Source: Ramlibacter sp. Leaf400 (GTDB lineage Bacteria; Pseudomonadota; Gammaproteobacteria; Burkholderiales; Burkholderiaceae_C). From it: 64,000 nt of DNA. Positions 29,312 through 38,128 of this stretch are shown piece by piece. The first letter of the stretch is position 1. Every line of letters begins with the position of its first letter. The stretch lies in NCBI RefSeq assembly GCF_001424545.1, contig NZ_LMQL01000013.1, positions 230,338 to 294,337 of the forward strand, given 5' to 3'. The position numbers and the translations under genes were made by a program. The notes under the pieces are model-generated. The model was not told the origin of the DNA, searched no databases, and saw nothing but the letters and a program-made list of their open reading frames with translations.

Positions 29312-30364
29312 TCAGGCCAGGCACTGCTCCAGCCCCTGGAGGAAGATGTCGCGCGGCAGGTCGATGCCGATGAACACCATCTTGCTCATACGCTGCTCGC
29401 CCTCGGCCCAGTTGGGCCCCAGGTCGCTGCCCATCAGCTGGTGCACGCCCTGGAAGATCACCTTGCGCTCGGTGCCGTTCATGTTCAGCACGCCCTTGTA
29501 GCGCAGCATCCGCGGGCCGTAGATGTTCACCACGGCACCCAGGAAATCCTCGAGCTTGGCAGGGTCGAAAGGCCGCTCGGACCTGAAGACGAAGCTCTTG
29601 ACGTCGTCGTCGATGTGATGGTGGTGGCCATGGCCTTCGTGCGCGTGCGAGGGATGGTCGCAGTGCTCGCCGTGCTCATGGTCGTGGTGGTCATGACCCT
29701 CCTCTTCCTCCTTGAGGAAGTCCGGATCGATGTCCAGCTTGGCGTTCAGGTTGAAGCCGCGCAGGTCGAACACCTCCTTGATCGTCACGTCGCCGAAATG
29801 CACCGCCTTCTGCGGCGCACGCGGGTTCATGTGCTTCAGGCGATGCATCAGCGCGTCGGTCTCGTCCTGGGCCACCAGGTCGGTCTTGCTGATGAAGATC
29901 TGGTCGGCGAAGCCCACCTGCCGGCGCGCCTCCTGGCGGTCGTTCAGCTGCTGGGCCGCGTGCTTGGCATCCACCAGCGTCAGGATGGAGTCCAGCAGGT
30001 AGGTCTCGGCGATCTCGTCGTCCATGAAGAACGTCTGGGCCACCGGGCCGGGATCGGCCAGGCCGGTGGTCTCGATCACCACGCGGTCGAAATCCAGCAG
30101 CCCCTTGCGCTTCTTGGCAGCCAGCAGCTGCAGCGTGGCGCGCAGGTCCTCGCGGATGGTGCAGCAGATGCAGCCGTTGCTCATCTGGACGATCTGCTCC
30201 TTGGTCTCGGTGACCAGGATGTCGCCGTCGATGTTCTCTTCGCCGAACTCGTTCTCGATGATGGCGATCTTGTGGCCGTGGGCCTCGTTGAGCACGCGCT
30301 TGAGCAGCGTGGTTTTGCCGGACCCGAGGAAGCCGGTGAGGATGGTGGCGGGGATGAGGCTCAT
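29312..30364 (-). CDS. CobW/YjiA-family zinc-type GTPase chaperone
   Basis: 350 residues. A G1 loop (TGFLGSGKTTLL), the metal-binding C-x-C-C motif (GCICCTIREDL), the switch ETTGLADPGPV and the base-recognising SKTDL define the COG0523 GTPases. A His/Asp/Glu-rich stretch at residues ~222-255 (alternating HDHH, HGEHCDH and HGHHHH) is inserted before the C-terminal CobW_C domain. Members deliver metals, often zinc, to enzymes under limitation. No Zur box is evident upstream. It lies just upstream of dksA on the same strand, an arrangement of interest because some COG0523 proteins co-occur with zinc-free DksA variants. Confidence 0.92.
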   Translation of the reverse strand: MSLIPATILTGFLGSGKTTLLKRVLNEAHGHKIAIIENEFGEENIDGDILVTETKEQIVQMSNGCICCTIREDLRATLQLLAAKKRKGLLDFDRVVIETTGLADPGPVAQTFFMDDEIAETYLLDSILTLVDAKHAAQQLNDRQEARRQVGFADQIFISKTDLVAQDETDALMHRLKHMNPRAPQKAVHFGDVTIKEVFDLRGFNLNAKLDIDPDFLKEEEEGHDHHDHEHGEHCDHPSHAHEGHGHHHHIDDDVKSFVFRSERPFDPAKLEDFLGAVVNIYGPRMLRYKGVLNMNGTERKVIFQGVHQLMGSDLGPNWAEGEQRMSKMVFIGIDLPRDIFLQGLEQCLA

Positions 30365-30437
30365 GGCGTGGGTCTTTCGCGGGAGGCGGGAGTTTAGCGG
30401 TCATCGGCCGGCCCTGCCGGCTGCGCAGGAAGCCAGC

Positions 30438-31619
30438 TCATCGGCGGACGACCACCAGCCCCTTCAGGTACTCGCCCTCGGGGAACACCAGGGTCATCGG
30501 GTGGTCGGGCGCGCCGCCCAGGCGCTGGGTGACGAAGCCGTCCACGCCCGCGTCGATGCCTGCCGACGCCACGATCTTGTGGAACAGGTCGGCGCTGATG
30601 CCGCCCGAGCACGAGTAGGTGAAAAGCACTCCCCCCGGCTCCAGCAGCTTGAAGGCCAGGCGGTTGATGTCCTTGTAGGCCCGTGCGGCGCGCTCGGCGT
30701 GCGCCACCGTGGGCGCCAGCTTGGGCGGGTCCAGCACGATGGCATCGAAGCGCCGGCCCTCGTCGGCGAAGCGGCGCAGGCTGGCATTGACATCGGCGTC
30801 CAGGAACTGCGCGCGTTCCGCGTCGAAGCCATTCAGGGCCAGGTTGGCGCGGGCGCGCTCCAGCGCCGGACCGGACGAATCGATCGACGCCACCTCGGCC
30901 GCCCCGCCGGCCAGCGCCGCCACCGTAAAGCCGCCGGTGTAGCAGTAGCAGTTCAGCACCCGCTGCAGCCCCAGGCGGCGGACGTGCTCGGAGAACAGCC
31001 GCCGGCTGTCCCGCTGGTCCAGGTAGTAGCCGGTCTTGTGCCCGGTGGCGATGTCCAGGCCCAGTCGCCAGCCGTGTTCGCGCAGCACCAGCTCGGTCGG
31101 CCCCTCGCCCCGCAGCCAGCCCGCCTCCATCGGCAGGCCCTCCAGCGCCCGCGAGCTGGTGTCCGAGCGCTCGTAGAGGCGCGACAGGCCCGTGGCCCGC
31201 AGCAGCGCGTCGGCCAGCACCGGCTTCCAGCGCTGGGCGCCGGCCGAGAGGAACTGCGCCACCATGGTGTCGCCGTAGCGGTCGACGATCAGGCCCGGCA
31301 GGCCATCGGACTCTCCGTGCACCAGGCGCACGCCGTCGCTGTCGATGGCGAAACGTTCGCGCGCCCGCACGGCGGCCGCGACCGCCGCCTCGAAGAACGC
31401 CGGCTCGATGCGCTGGTCGGCGTCGAAGCTCCAGCAGCGCGCCCGGATCCGCGACGCGGGGCTGAAGGCGGCCCAGGCCAGGAAGCTGCCGTCGTGCGCC
31501 TCGACGCGCACCGTTTCCCCGGCATCGGCGCCCCCCTTGGCGATGGCCGATTCGAAGACCCAGGGATGGCGCCGCAGCAACGAACGCTCCTTGCCGGGCC
31601 GCAAGCGGATGGATTTCAT
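30438..31619 (-). CDS. rlmI: 23S rRNA (cytosine-1962-C5)-methyltransferase RlmI-type
   Basis: 393 residues (E. coli 396). The N-terminal PUA domain (RLRPGKERSLLRRHPWVFES) is followed by an EEHEE-type domain and a Rossmann methyltransferase. Its motifs include NCYCYTGGFTVAALAGG (SAM loop), DAIVLDPPKLAPT (catalytic motif IV) and FTYSCSGGI with the motif VI Cys. RlmI methylates C1962 of 23S rRNA. It is divergent from the 7TM signalling gene, with about 60 bases between. Confidence 0.9.
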   Translation of the reverse strand: MKSIRLRPGKERSLLRRHPWVFESAIAKGGADAGETVRVEAHDGSFLAWAAFSPASRIRARCWSFDADQRIEPAFFEAAVAAAVRARERFAIDSDGVRLVHGESDGLPGLIVDRYGDTMVAQFLSAGAQRWKPVLADALLRATGLSRLYERSDTSSRALEGLPMEAGWLRGEGPTELVLREHGWRLGLDIATGHKTGYYLDQRDSRRLFSEHVRRLGLQRVLNCYCYTGGFTVAALAGGAAEVASIDSSGPALERARANLALNGFDAERAQFLDADVNASLRRFADEGRRFDAIVLDPPKLAPTVAHAERAARAYKDINRLAFKLLEPGGVLFTYSCSGGISADLFHKIVASAGIDAGVDGFVTQRLGGAPDHPMTLVFPEGEYLKGLVVVRR

Positions 31620-31678
31620 GGCCGCGATTGTCCAACCCCGCGCACAATCGGCATGGAATGGATGAGTTGGTGTACGGA

Positions 31679-33397
31679 ATGAGGTTCCGCCGCTGGCGCG
31701 GCTGGTGGGCGCTTGCGGCGTTCGTCGTGGCCCTTCTGCTGGCCGCCCTGCCAGGGCTGGCGCGGGCCGAAGGCACGGTCGTGACCCTGCAGGGGCCCAG
31801 CGCCCAGGCTTCGCTCGACTCGGCCGGCCAGTACTGGCTCGATGGGAGCGGAAAGTTCGAGATCGACGCCGTCGCCGGGGACGCGCCCATCGAGTGGGCC
31901 GCCACCCGGCCGGGCAACATCTACCCGGTGCGCGCCGGCCAGGCGCTCTGGATCCGCTTCACGCTGGCGGAGCTGGACGACAGCGAGCGCTGGTACCTGG
32001 AGATCCCCTACCCCGCCGTGAACCGGGTGACGCTCTTCACGCGGGACCGCCTGGGCCAGTGGACGTCGCGGTCCGCGGGTGACGTGCTGCCAGTCGCGGA
32101 CTGGCCGCTGCCGCACCGCCACCCCCTGCTGCCGCTGGTGCTCACGCCGGGCCAGCCGCAGCAGTTCTACCTGCAGGTCCAGAACCCCCAGAGCTTCAGT
32201 GCGCCGCTGCTCTTCACCAGCGAGCGGCAGCTGATGCTGCAGGAACAGCGCACCGCGCTGGTGCTGGGCCTCTACTTCGGCCTGGCGGGCCTGTCGGTGG
32301 TGCTGGGCGGGGCCGTGGCGCTGGTGCTGCGCGACGCCGCGTTCGGCCTGTACGCGCTCGCGGTGGTGATGCTCGCCCTGACGCAGGCCTCGATCACCGG
32401 CGTGGCCGGCCTGCACCTGTGGCCCCGGCTGCCCTGGTGGAACGACGTGTCGGTCATGGTGCTGCCCATGGTGGGCATGGCCGCCCTGCTCTGCTTCTTC
32501 ACGGCCGCGGTCTCCATCGCGCAGCGCTCGCCGCGCGTGAACCGCGCGATGCTCGCCCTGGCCGCGACCAACGTGCTGGCGGCCGCCGCGCTGATGGCGG
32601 CCGATCCCTCCTGGCGCTACCGCGTCATGGTGGCGTCCATCGTGCCGGGCATGGCGGTCGGGATCAGCGTGCTGCTGTGGGCGGCGCGGCGCGGCGACCG
32701 GCACGCGCTCTGGCTGCTGGTCGGGCTGGCCCCGGTGGCGGTCTGCTCGATGTTCCCGATGGCACGCTCGGCCGGCCTGATCCCCGTGAGCTTCTGGACC
32801 ACGCACGCCATGCAGATCGCCATCGCGATCGAGCTGCCGCTGCTGCTGGCCGTGCTGGTGGTGCGCAGCCAGGACCGGCGCGAACACCGGCGGCGCCTCC
32901 ACGGGCTGGAGCGCACCGACCCCGCCACCGGGCTGATCAACGGGCAGGTGTTCCGCGACCGGCTCGCCGGGCTGGTGGCGCGCAGCCAGCGGCTCAAACA
33001 CCAGGGCGTGGTGCTGCTGGTGGACATCGTCAACATCGAGCAGATCCGGCGCGACTTCGACCGCCGATCGGCCGAGGAGATGCCGCTGCAGGTGGCCGGC
33101 CGCCTGCTGTCGGTGGCGCGCGACATCGACAGCGTGGCCCGCCTGTCGGAGCACCGGTTCGGCATGCTGCTGGAGGGGCCGCTCACCGAGGAGGAAGCGG
33201 CCGGCACCGGCCCCAAGGTGGTGGCGCGCTGCCTGATGCCGTTCAAGGGCAAGCCGCTCGAATGGGTGGCCCAGGTGCGGGTCGCGCAATCGATCGTGCC
33301 CAGCGGCGGCGATGCGCGGACCCTGGTGGGGCGCCTGGAAGCGGCGCTGGCCGCGGTGCCCGCGCAGAGCCGCCGGGCGGTGTTCACGGTCCGCTGA
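31679..33397 (+). CDS. 7TMR-DISM membrane protein with degenerate GGDEF domain
   Basis: 572 residues from ATG 31679, which gives a classic leader (MRFRRWRGWW, hydrophobic core, GLARA cleavage site); ATG 31658 and TTG 31628 are alternatives without ribosome sites. After a periplasmic DISMED2-like beta domain (VLPVADWPLPHRHPLLPL) come seven hydrophobic helices (residues ~195-400), then a GGDEF-like domain starting LERTDPATGLING. The active-site loop that should read GG(D/E)EF is LSEHRFGML, so cyclase activity is unlikely. It may bind GTP or c-di-GMP as a sensor, or work through protein contacts. The stop lies only 6 bases from the convergent xerC stop. Confidence 0.82.
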   Translation: MRFRRWRGWWALAAFVVALLLAALPGLARAEGTVVTLQGPSAQASLDSAGQYWLDGSGKFEIDAVAGDAPIEWAATRPGNIYPVRAGQALWIRFTLAELDDSERWYLEIPYPAVNRVTLFTRDRLGQWTSRSAGDVLPVADWPLPHRHPLLPLVLTPGQPQQFYLQVQNPQSFSAPLLFTSERQLMLQEQRTALVLGLYFGLAGLSVVLGGAVALVLRDAAFGLYALAVVMLALTQASITGVAGLHLWPRLPWWNDVSVMVLPMVGMAALLCFFTAAVSIAQRSPRVNRAMLALAATNVLAAAALMAADPSWRYRVMVASIVPGMAVGISVLLWAARRGDRHALWLLVGLAPVAVCSMFPMARSAGLIPVSFWTTHAMQIAIAIELPLLLAVLVVRSQDRREHRRRLHGLERTDPATGLINGQVFRDRLAGLVARSQRLKHQGVVLLVDIVNIEQIRRDFDRRSAEEMPLQVAGRLLSVARDIDSVARLSEHRFGMLLEGPLTEEEAAGTGPKVVARCLMPFKGKPLEWVAQVRVAQSIVPSGGDARTLVGRLEAALAAVPAQSRRAVFTVR

Positions 33398-33403
33398 ACA
33401 GCT

Positions 33404-34333
33404 TCAGCCGCGCTTGCGCTGCGCGCGCGGATGCGCCGCGTCGTAGGCCTTGGCCAGGTGCTGGAAGTCCAGGCGCGTGTAGACCTGCGTGGTCGCGATG
33501 TTCGCGTGCCCCAGGAGCTCCTGCACCGCGCGCAGGTCGCCGCTGGACTGCAGCACGTGGCTGGCGAACGAGTGGCGCAGCATGTGCGGGTGCACCGGCA
33601 CGGCCAGCCCGGCGCGCAGGCTGCGCTGCTTGAGCCGCAGCCAGACCGACTGCGCGCTCAGGCGCCGGCCCCTCGCGCCTAGGAACAGCGCCGTATCTTC
33701 GCCGGCCAGCAGTCCGCGCACCGCCATCCAGCGCTGCAGCGCTTCGATGGCCTTGCGCCCCACCGGCACCGTGCGGCGCTTGCTGCCCTTGCCCAGCACG
33801 TGCGCCTCGCCCGATTCCAGGTCGACCCAGCCGCGTGCAGCGTTGCTGGCCACCGCGTCCAGCCCGACCAGCTCGCCCACCCGCAGCCCGCAGCCGTACA
33901 GCAGCTCCACCATCGCCACGTCGCGGGTCTCCAGCACCGGATCGGCCTCGGCATCCTGGTGCTCGGCCAGCTGCACCGCGTCGTCCACGCCCAGGGCCTT
34001 GGGCAGGGGCCGCGGCGAACGCGGCGCGCGCACGTCCTGCACGGGGTTGCTGGGCACCTGCCCATGGCGGCCCAGCCAGGCGTAGAAGCCGCGCCAGCCG
34101 GAGAGGATGAGGGCGATGCCGCGGCCGCTGCGGCCGGCGCCGTGCATCTGCGCGACCCAGCGGCGCACATGCGCGTTCTGCACCTGCAGCAGGGGAATGC
34201 CGGCGGCCTGCGCATGCTCCTGCAGCCGGGCCAGGTCGAGCGAATAGAGCTCGACGGTGCGTTGCGCGAGCCGCTTCTCGACCCGGACGTGCTCCAGGTA
34301 TTTCTCGACCAGGGCCTGGTCGGCGGCCTGCAT
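33404..34333 (-). CDS. xerC: Tyrosine recombinase XerC
   Basis: 309 residues with the SAM-like N-terminal domain (VEKRLAQRTVELYSLDLARL) and catalytic core. Catalytic residues are visible: Arg in GCGLRVGEL, Lys in GKGSKRRTVP, His-x-x-Arg in HMLRHSFASHVL, His in LLGHANIATTQ and the nucleophile in VYTRLD. With XerD it resolves chromosome dimers at dif. Its placement after dapF and a DUF484 gene is the conserved proteobacterial order, marking it as the housekeeping recombinase and not an integrase. Confidence 0.95.
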   Translation of the reverse strand: MQAADQALVEKYLEHVRVEKRLAQRTVELYSLDLARLQEHAQAAGIPLLQVQNAHVRRWVAQMHGAGRSGRGIALILSGWRGFYAWLGRHGQVPSNPVQDVRAPRSPRPLPKALGVDDAVQLAEHQDAEADPVLETRDVAMVELLYGCGLRVGELVGLDAVASNAARGWVDLESGEAHVLGKGSKRRTVPVGRKAIEALQRWMAVRGLLAGEDTALFLGARGRRLSAQSVWLRLKQRSLRAGLAVPVHPHMLRHSFASHVLQSSGDLRAVQELLGHANIATTQVYTRLDFQHLAKAYDAAHPRAQRKRG

Positions 34334-34335
34334 CG

Positions 34336-35028
34336 CTACTCGTCGCGAAGGCGGGTGAGCGCGGCGGAGGCGAGTTCCGCGATGCGTTCGAGGAAGTCGG
34401 TGCCCATGCCGGCGGAAAAGCGCTGCGGGTCGGGCGAGGCCAGCACCAGCATGCCGAACGCCCTGGAGGCGTTCTGCAGCGCGCCCGCGCGCAGCGGCAG
34501 CAGCGCCACCGACATGGCCATCGCCGTGTCTTCCAGCCAGTTGACCGCCTCGAAACCGGAGTTCACGCCGCAGTAAGGCTGGGTGAGCGACGAGGCGAAG
34601 CTCTTCGCATCCTCGCTGACGCCGGTGGCGAATGCCTCGTCGGCGAAGTGCGGCGCCACCTCCCAGACCTTGATGCCGACCTGCGGCACCATGAACTGCG
34701 ACTGGATCTCCGCGGCGATGGTGGCCGGCAGCGCCTGCTGCGAGCGCACCAGCATGATGTTGCGGGCCCAGCGGTGCAGGCGGTCTGCGATGACCACGTT
34801 CTCGTTGCCGTAGCGCACCATCTCCATGATGCGGTGCTCCAGCGCCTTGATCTTCTCGCGCAGCATCTCGGCCTGCCGCTCCTGCAGGCTCACCGCGCGG
34901 TGGCCGTGCGGGCTGGTCAGCTGCACGGTGGCCAGCATCTGCGCATGGCGCTCGAAGAACTCGGGCGTGTTCGCCAGGTAGTCGGCGATGTCGTCTTCGG
35001 TGATGGGGGGGATGCTGGTGGGGTTCAT
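34336..35028 (-). CDS. DUF484 family protein
   Basis: 230 residues. The N-terminal [20 protein letters not shown] and [18 protein letters not shown] coiled segment followed by a GAF-like domain is the DUF484 pattern. These proteins are always next to xerC and dapF in proteobacteria; the biochemical role is not known. The gene ends 2 bases before the xerC start, and its own start overlaps the dapF stop (ATGA), so the three form one coupled unit. Confidence 0.9.
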   Translation of the reverse strand: MNPTSIPPITEDDIADYLANTPEFFERHAQMLATVQLTSPHGHRAVSLQERQAEMLREKIKALEHRIMEMVRYGNENVVIADRLHRWARNIMLVRSQQALPATIAAEIQSQFMVPQVGIKVWEVAPHFADEAFATGVSEDAKSFASSLTQPYCGVNSGFEAVNWLEDTAMAMSVALLPLRAGALQNASRAFGMLVLASPDPQRFSAGMGTDFLERIAELASAALTRLRDE

Positions 35029-35981
35029 TCTTCGGGTATCTCGATCTCGCCTTCGAACACGGTGACGGCCGGTCCGGTCATGAAGACCGGCGGAACAACG
35101 CCCCCACGCTCCTCACTTCGTGTAGGTCGCTGCCCCCCAAGGGGGCTGATGTCGCCTAGGGACGGCCCGGCGGCAACATCGCCGCCGGCCCACTCGATCG
35201 TCAGCAGGCCGCCGCGGGTCTGCACGTCCACGCGTGCATCGAGGCGGCCGAGCCGGATGCCGGCCACCACGGCCGCGCAGGCGCCGGTGCCGCACGCCAG
35301 CGTCTCGCCGGCGCCGCGCTCCCATACGCGCAGGCGCACGTGGGCGCGGTCGACCACCTGCAGGAAGCCGGCGTTCACGCGGCGCGGAAAGCGCGGGTGG
35401 TTCTCGATCTTCGGGCCCTGCGTCGCCACCGGCGCGGTGTCGACGTCGTCGACCTCCTGCACGGCGTGCGGGTTGCCCATCGAGAGTACGGCGACCGGCA
35501 CGATGGGCGCGTCGGCGCGCGTGTCCAGGGCCAGCTTCCACTTCTGCCAGCCGCCTTCGGGCACCGGATCGAGGCCGGCGGCGTCGAACGGGATGTCGGC
35601 CAGCTGGAAGACCGGCGGACCCATGTCCACCGTGACGCGGCCGTCCGGATTGAGCCGGGGCTCGATCACGCCCGAGAGCGTCCTCACCCGCACCGTGTCG
35701 CTTGCGATCAGCCCCTTGTCGCGCACGTAGCGCGCGAAGCAGCGCGCGCCATTGCCGCACTGCTCGACCTCGCCGCCGTCGGCGTTGTGGATCACGTACT
35801 CGAAGTCGATGCCGGGAGCGGGCGAAGGCCGCACCGACAGCACCTGGTCGGCGCCGACGCCGAAATGGCGGTCGGCCAGCCAGCGGTACTGTGCGGGCGC
35901 GAGGTTCAGGCGCTGGCGGGTTTCGTCGAGCACAACGAAGTCGTTGCCCGCGCCCTGCATCTTGGTGAACCGGATCCGCAT
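35025..35981 (-). CDS. dapF: Diaminopimelate epimerase with in-frame repeat insertion
   Basis: 318 residues; family members have about 275-290. [20 protein letters not shown], the first catalytic Cys in [14 protein letters not shown], and the second in [15 protein letters not shown] are intact, so it should make meso-diaminopimelate for lysine and for the MurE reaction. Near residues 269-294 the reading frame passes through a GC-rich repeat with a palindromic core (Gly-Asp-Ile-Ser-Pro-Leu-Gly-Gly), between LLTIEWAGG and the normal end [15 protein letters not shown]. The insert sits before the last beta strands, in what should be a surface loop. Confidence 0.95.
   Translation of the reverse strand: MRIRFTKMQGAGNDFVVLDETRQRLNLAPAQYRWLADRHFGVGADQVLSVRPSPAPGIDFEYVIHNADGGEVEQCGNGARCFARYVRDKGLIASDTVRVRTLSGVIEPRLNPDGRVTVDMGPPVFQLADIPFDAAGLDPVPEGGWQKWKLALDTRADAPIVPVAVLSMGNPHAVQEVDDVDTAPVATQGPKIENHPRFPRRVNAGFLQVVDRAHVRLRVWERGAGETLACGTGACAAVVAGIRLGRLDARVDVQTRGGLLTIEWAGGDVAAGPSLGDISPLGGQRPTRSEERGGVVPPVFMTGPAVTVFEGEIEIPEE
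35100..35175. repeat. GC-rich repeat element inside dapF
   Basis: About 75 bases with a central 6-3-6 palindrome (GCCCCC-CAA-GGGGGC, 35132-35146) and a CTCACTTCGTGTAGGTCGCT flank. I recall this sequence type as a frequent intergenic repeat in Comamonadaceae genomes. Here it is in frame within dapF and explains the extra ~26 residues. Exact borders are uncertain. Confidence 0.6.
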
Positions 35982-36082
35982 GGACGGATTATCGGCGCTG
36001 CGGGGTCCTTGTCACCCGCCGGTGTGGGCCGGCCGCACCGTTGCACGCGATCCGGCGCGGCGGGAAGTGCTGTAATCCTTCG

Positions 36083-37717
36083 ATGGTCAGAGCCACCCAA
36101 CTGCTGCATGCCCAGCGCGAGCCGGTGCCCACCCGGCCGGCCGCCACCGTGATCCTGATGCGCGACTCGCCCCAGGGCCCGGAACTGCTGATGACGCGCC
36201 GTTCGCCCAAGGCCAGCTTCGCCCCCGGCGCCTACGTCTTCCCCGGTGGCGGCATCGACGCCGCCGACGCCGCCGCCCATGCCGTGGCCGCGCGCCGGCC
36301 GGGCCAGGTCGACCTCCATCTCACCCAGGCCATCGCCGCCATCCGCGAGAGCTTCGAGGAACTGGGCGTGCTGCTCGCGCGCCATGCCGACGGCCGCTTC
36401 GCCGACCGTGACGACATCGCCGCGCTCGACCGCCACGCGCCGTTCGCACCGCAGTGCCAGGAACGCGGCCTCACGCTCGCCGCCGACCGCGTCTTCCTGC
36501 TGGCCCACTGGATCACCGACCGCGACCTGCCGCGCCGCTTCGACGTGCCCTTCCTCGTGGCTCGCATGCCCGACGGCCAGGAGCCGGTGGCCGACGAAGC
36601 CGAGCAGTTCGAACCGGTGTGGGTGCGTCCGGCCGACGCGCTGGCGCGCCATAAGGCGGGCCAGTTCTTCATGATCTTCCCGACCATCCGGACGCTGGAG
36701 CGCCTGCAGGCCTTCGCCAGCGTGCAGCAGGTGCTGGACGCCTGCGCCGGCGAGCAGCCCCTGTGGACCAGCTGCCCGCGCGCCGGCCTGCTCTCGGGGC
36801 AGGAATCGCGCCACATGGAGCACGAGATGCCGTTCGGCGAGCTGGAGCTGGTCTCGCCCGACGGGCAGATCGTCCATGCCCTCGACTGGCAGTGCGAGCG
36901 GGCGGTGCCGCTGCTGCGCAACGTGATGCGCCTGACCGCCGGCAATCCGGGCGTGATGACCGGGCCGGGCACCAACAGCTACATCGTGGGCGATGCCGGC
37001 ACGGGCTACCTGGTCATCGATCCGGGCCCGAACGACCCGCAGCACCTGCGGCGCCTGTACGACGCCACCGGCGGCGACATCCGCACCATCGTCTGCACGC
37101 ACTCGCATCCCGACCATTCGCCCGGCGCGCGCCCGCTGCAGGCCATGTGCGCGCGCAAGCCCGCGATCCTGGGCCTGCCCTCGCGGCCGACGGCGCGGCC
37201 GGGCAGCGTCTTCACCCCGGACCGCGCGCTGGACGACGGCGAAGTGCTGGCCCTGTCCGGCGGCGGCCAGGGGCACCACCTGAAGGTGATCCACACCCCG
37301 GGCCACGCGGCCAACCACCTGTGCCTGGTGCTGGTGGAGGACGGCCTGCTGTTCTCGGGCGACCACATCCTCAACGGCAGCACCACGGTGGTCGATCCGC
37401 CGGACGGCGACATGACGGCCTACCTCGATTCGCTGGACCGCCTGCGGGCGGCCTGCGCGGAGCACGGCATCGATTTCATCCTGCCGGCCCACGGCCACGT
37501 GCTGGGCTCGGCCGCCCAGGCGATCGCGCGCCTGAAGCAGCACCGGCTGCAGCGCGAAGCCAAGGTGATCGCCGCGATGCGCGCCCGGCCCGATGCCACG
37601 CCCGACGACTGGGTGCCGCTGGCCTACGACGACGTGCCGCCGCGGATGTGGCCGGTGGCGCAGCGCTCGCTGATCGCGCATGTGCAGCGCATCCAGGCGC
37701 TGGGCCTGGTCCGCTGA
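36083..37717 (+). CDS. Nudix-like and metallo-beta-lactamase fusion hydrolase
   Basis: 544 residues from ATG 36083. Residues ~15-200 resemble a Nudix domain (VILMRDSPQGPELLMTRRS, FPGGGIDAADA, IRESFEELGVLLAR, a Nudix-box-like REx2FEELG). Residues ~270-520 are a metallo-beta-lactamase fold with THSHPDHSPGA (zinc ligands), HTPGHAANHLCL, SGDHILNGS and LPAHGHVLGS, close to the LACTB2/YmaD-like group. The combination suggests a two-step hydrolase of nucleotide or acyl-CoA-type substrates, but the substrate is unknown. The start has TGTAAT 9 bases before it and no ribosome site, so translation may be leaderless. It is divergent from dapF. Confidence 0.85.
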   Translation: MVRATQLLHAQREPVPTRPAATVILMRDSPQGPELLMTRRSPKASFAPGAYVFPGGGIDAADAAAHAVAARRPGQVDLHLTQAIAAIRESFEELGVLLARHADGRFADRDDIAALDRHAPFAPQCQERGLTLAADRVFLLAHWITDRDLPRRFDVPFLVARMPDGQEPVADEAEQFEPVWVRPADALARHKAGQFFMIFPTIRTLERLQAFASVQQVLDACAGEQPLWTSCPRAGLLSGQESRHMEHEMPFGELELVSPDGQIVHALDWQCERAVPLLRNVMRLTAGNPGVMTGPGTNSYIVGDAGTGYLVIDPGPNDPQHLRRLYDATGGDIRTIVCTHSHPDHSPGARPLQAMCARKPAILGLPSRPTARPGSVFTPDRALDDGEVLALSGGGQGHHLKVIHTPGHAANHLCLVLVEDGLLFSGDHILNGSTTVVDPPDGDMTAYLDSLDRLRAACAEHGIDFILPAHGHVLGSAAQAIARLKQHRLQREAKVIAAMRARPDATPDDWVPLAYDDVPPRMWPVAQRSLIAHVQRIQALGLVR

Positions 37718-37728
37718 ACGAAATTAGT

Positions 37729-38064
37729 GTGAAGCGCGCCGATAGGCCGGATTCTGTGCGGCGCGGTTGCCCGCGCCGTGACCGCCATTCCTCTGGGCCG
37801 GGGGTCGCCCCACCGGCTCGGTGCTACCTACCCGCCGGCTCCGCGGAGCCACATCGATGCCGGCCTATTTGGTATTGCTGCGCGTAGAGATTGCCCGTTT
37901 CACCCGGCAAGCCCCCTTTCGGAAACCCACCGACTCGTCTCTGTTGCTCTGATCCTCACCTCGCGGTGGACAGGTGTTGCCTGCTACGCTGCCCTGTGCA
38001 GTCCGGACCTTCCTCCAGTGCCACCTTTCGGTGATCGCACCAGCGGCGGTCTGGCGTGCTTCAC
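37729..38064 (-). ncRNA. rnpB: RNase P RNA (class A)
   Basis: The minus strand contains the conserved elements in order. A 5' GAGGAAGGTCCGGAC with CACAGGGCAGCG comes first, then a central GCCGGGTGAAACG and GAGGAATGGC, and a 3' ACAGAATCCGGCCTAT. The ends pair as helix P1: GTGAAGCACGCC at the 5' end with GGCGCGCTTCAC at the 3' end, giving about 336 nt. RNase P RNA is the ribozyme that matures tRNA 5' ends. A GATAAT -10-like element lies about 10 bases upstream (near 38075). Any open frame crossing this stretch is spurious. Confidence 0.95.
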
Positions 38065-38128
38065 GTTGCGTATTATCCCGGACCCGGCCCGCAACCCTGC
38101 GGGCCGCCTGCTTGATCGACACAAGCCC

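Noticed and set aside
37778-38128. N-terminal extension of the FAD oxidoreductase into the rnpB region
   Set aside because: The stretch matches RNase P RNA on the opposite strand, including the P1 helix and conserved cores, so the coding start is set at GTG 38129.
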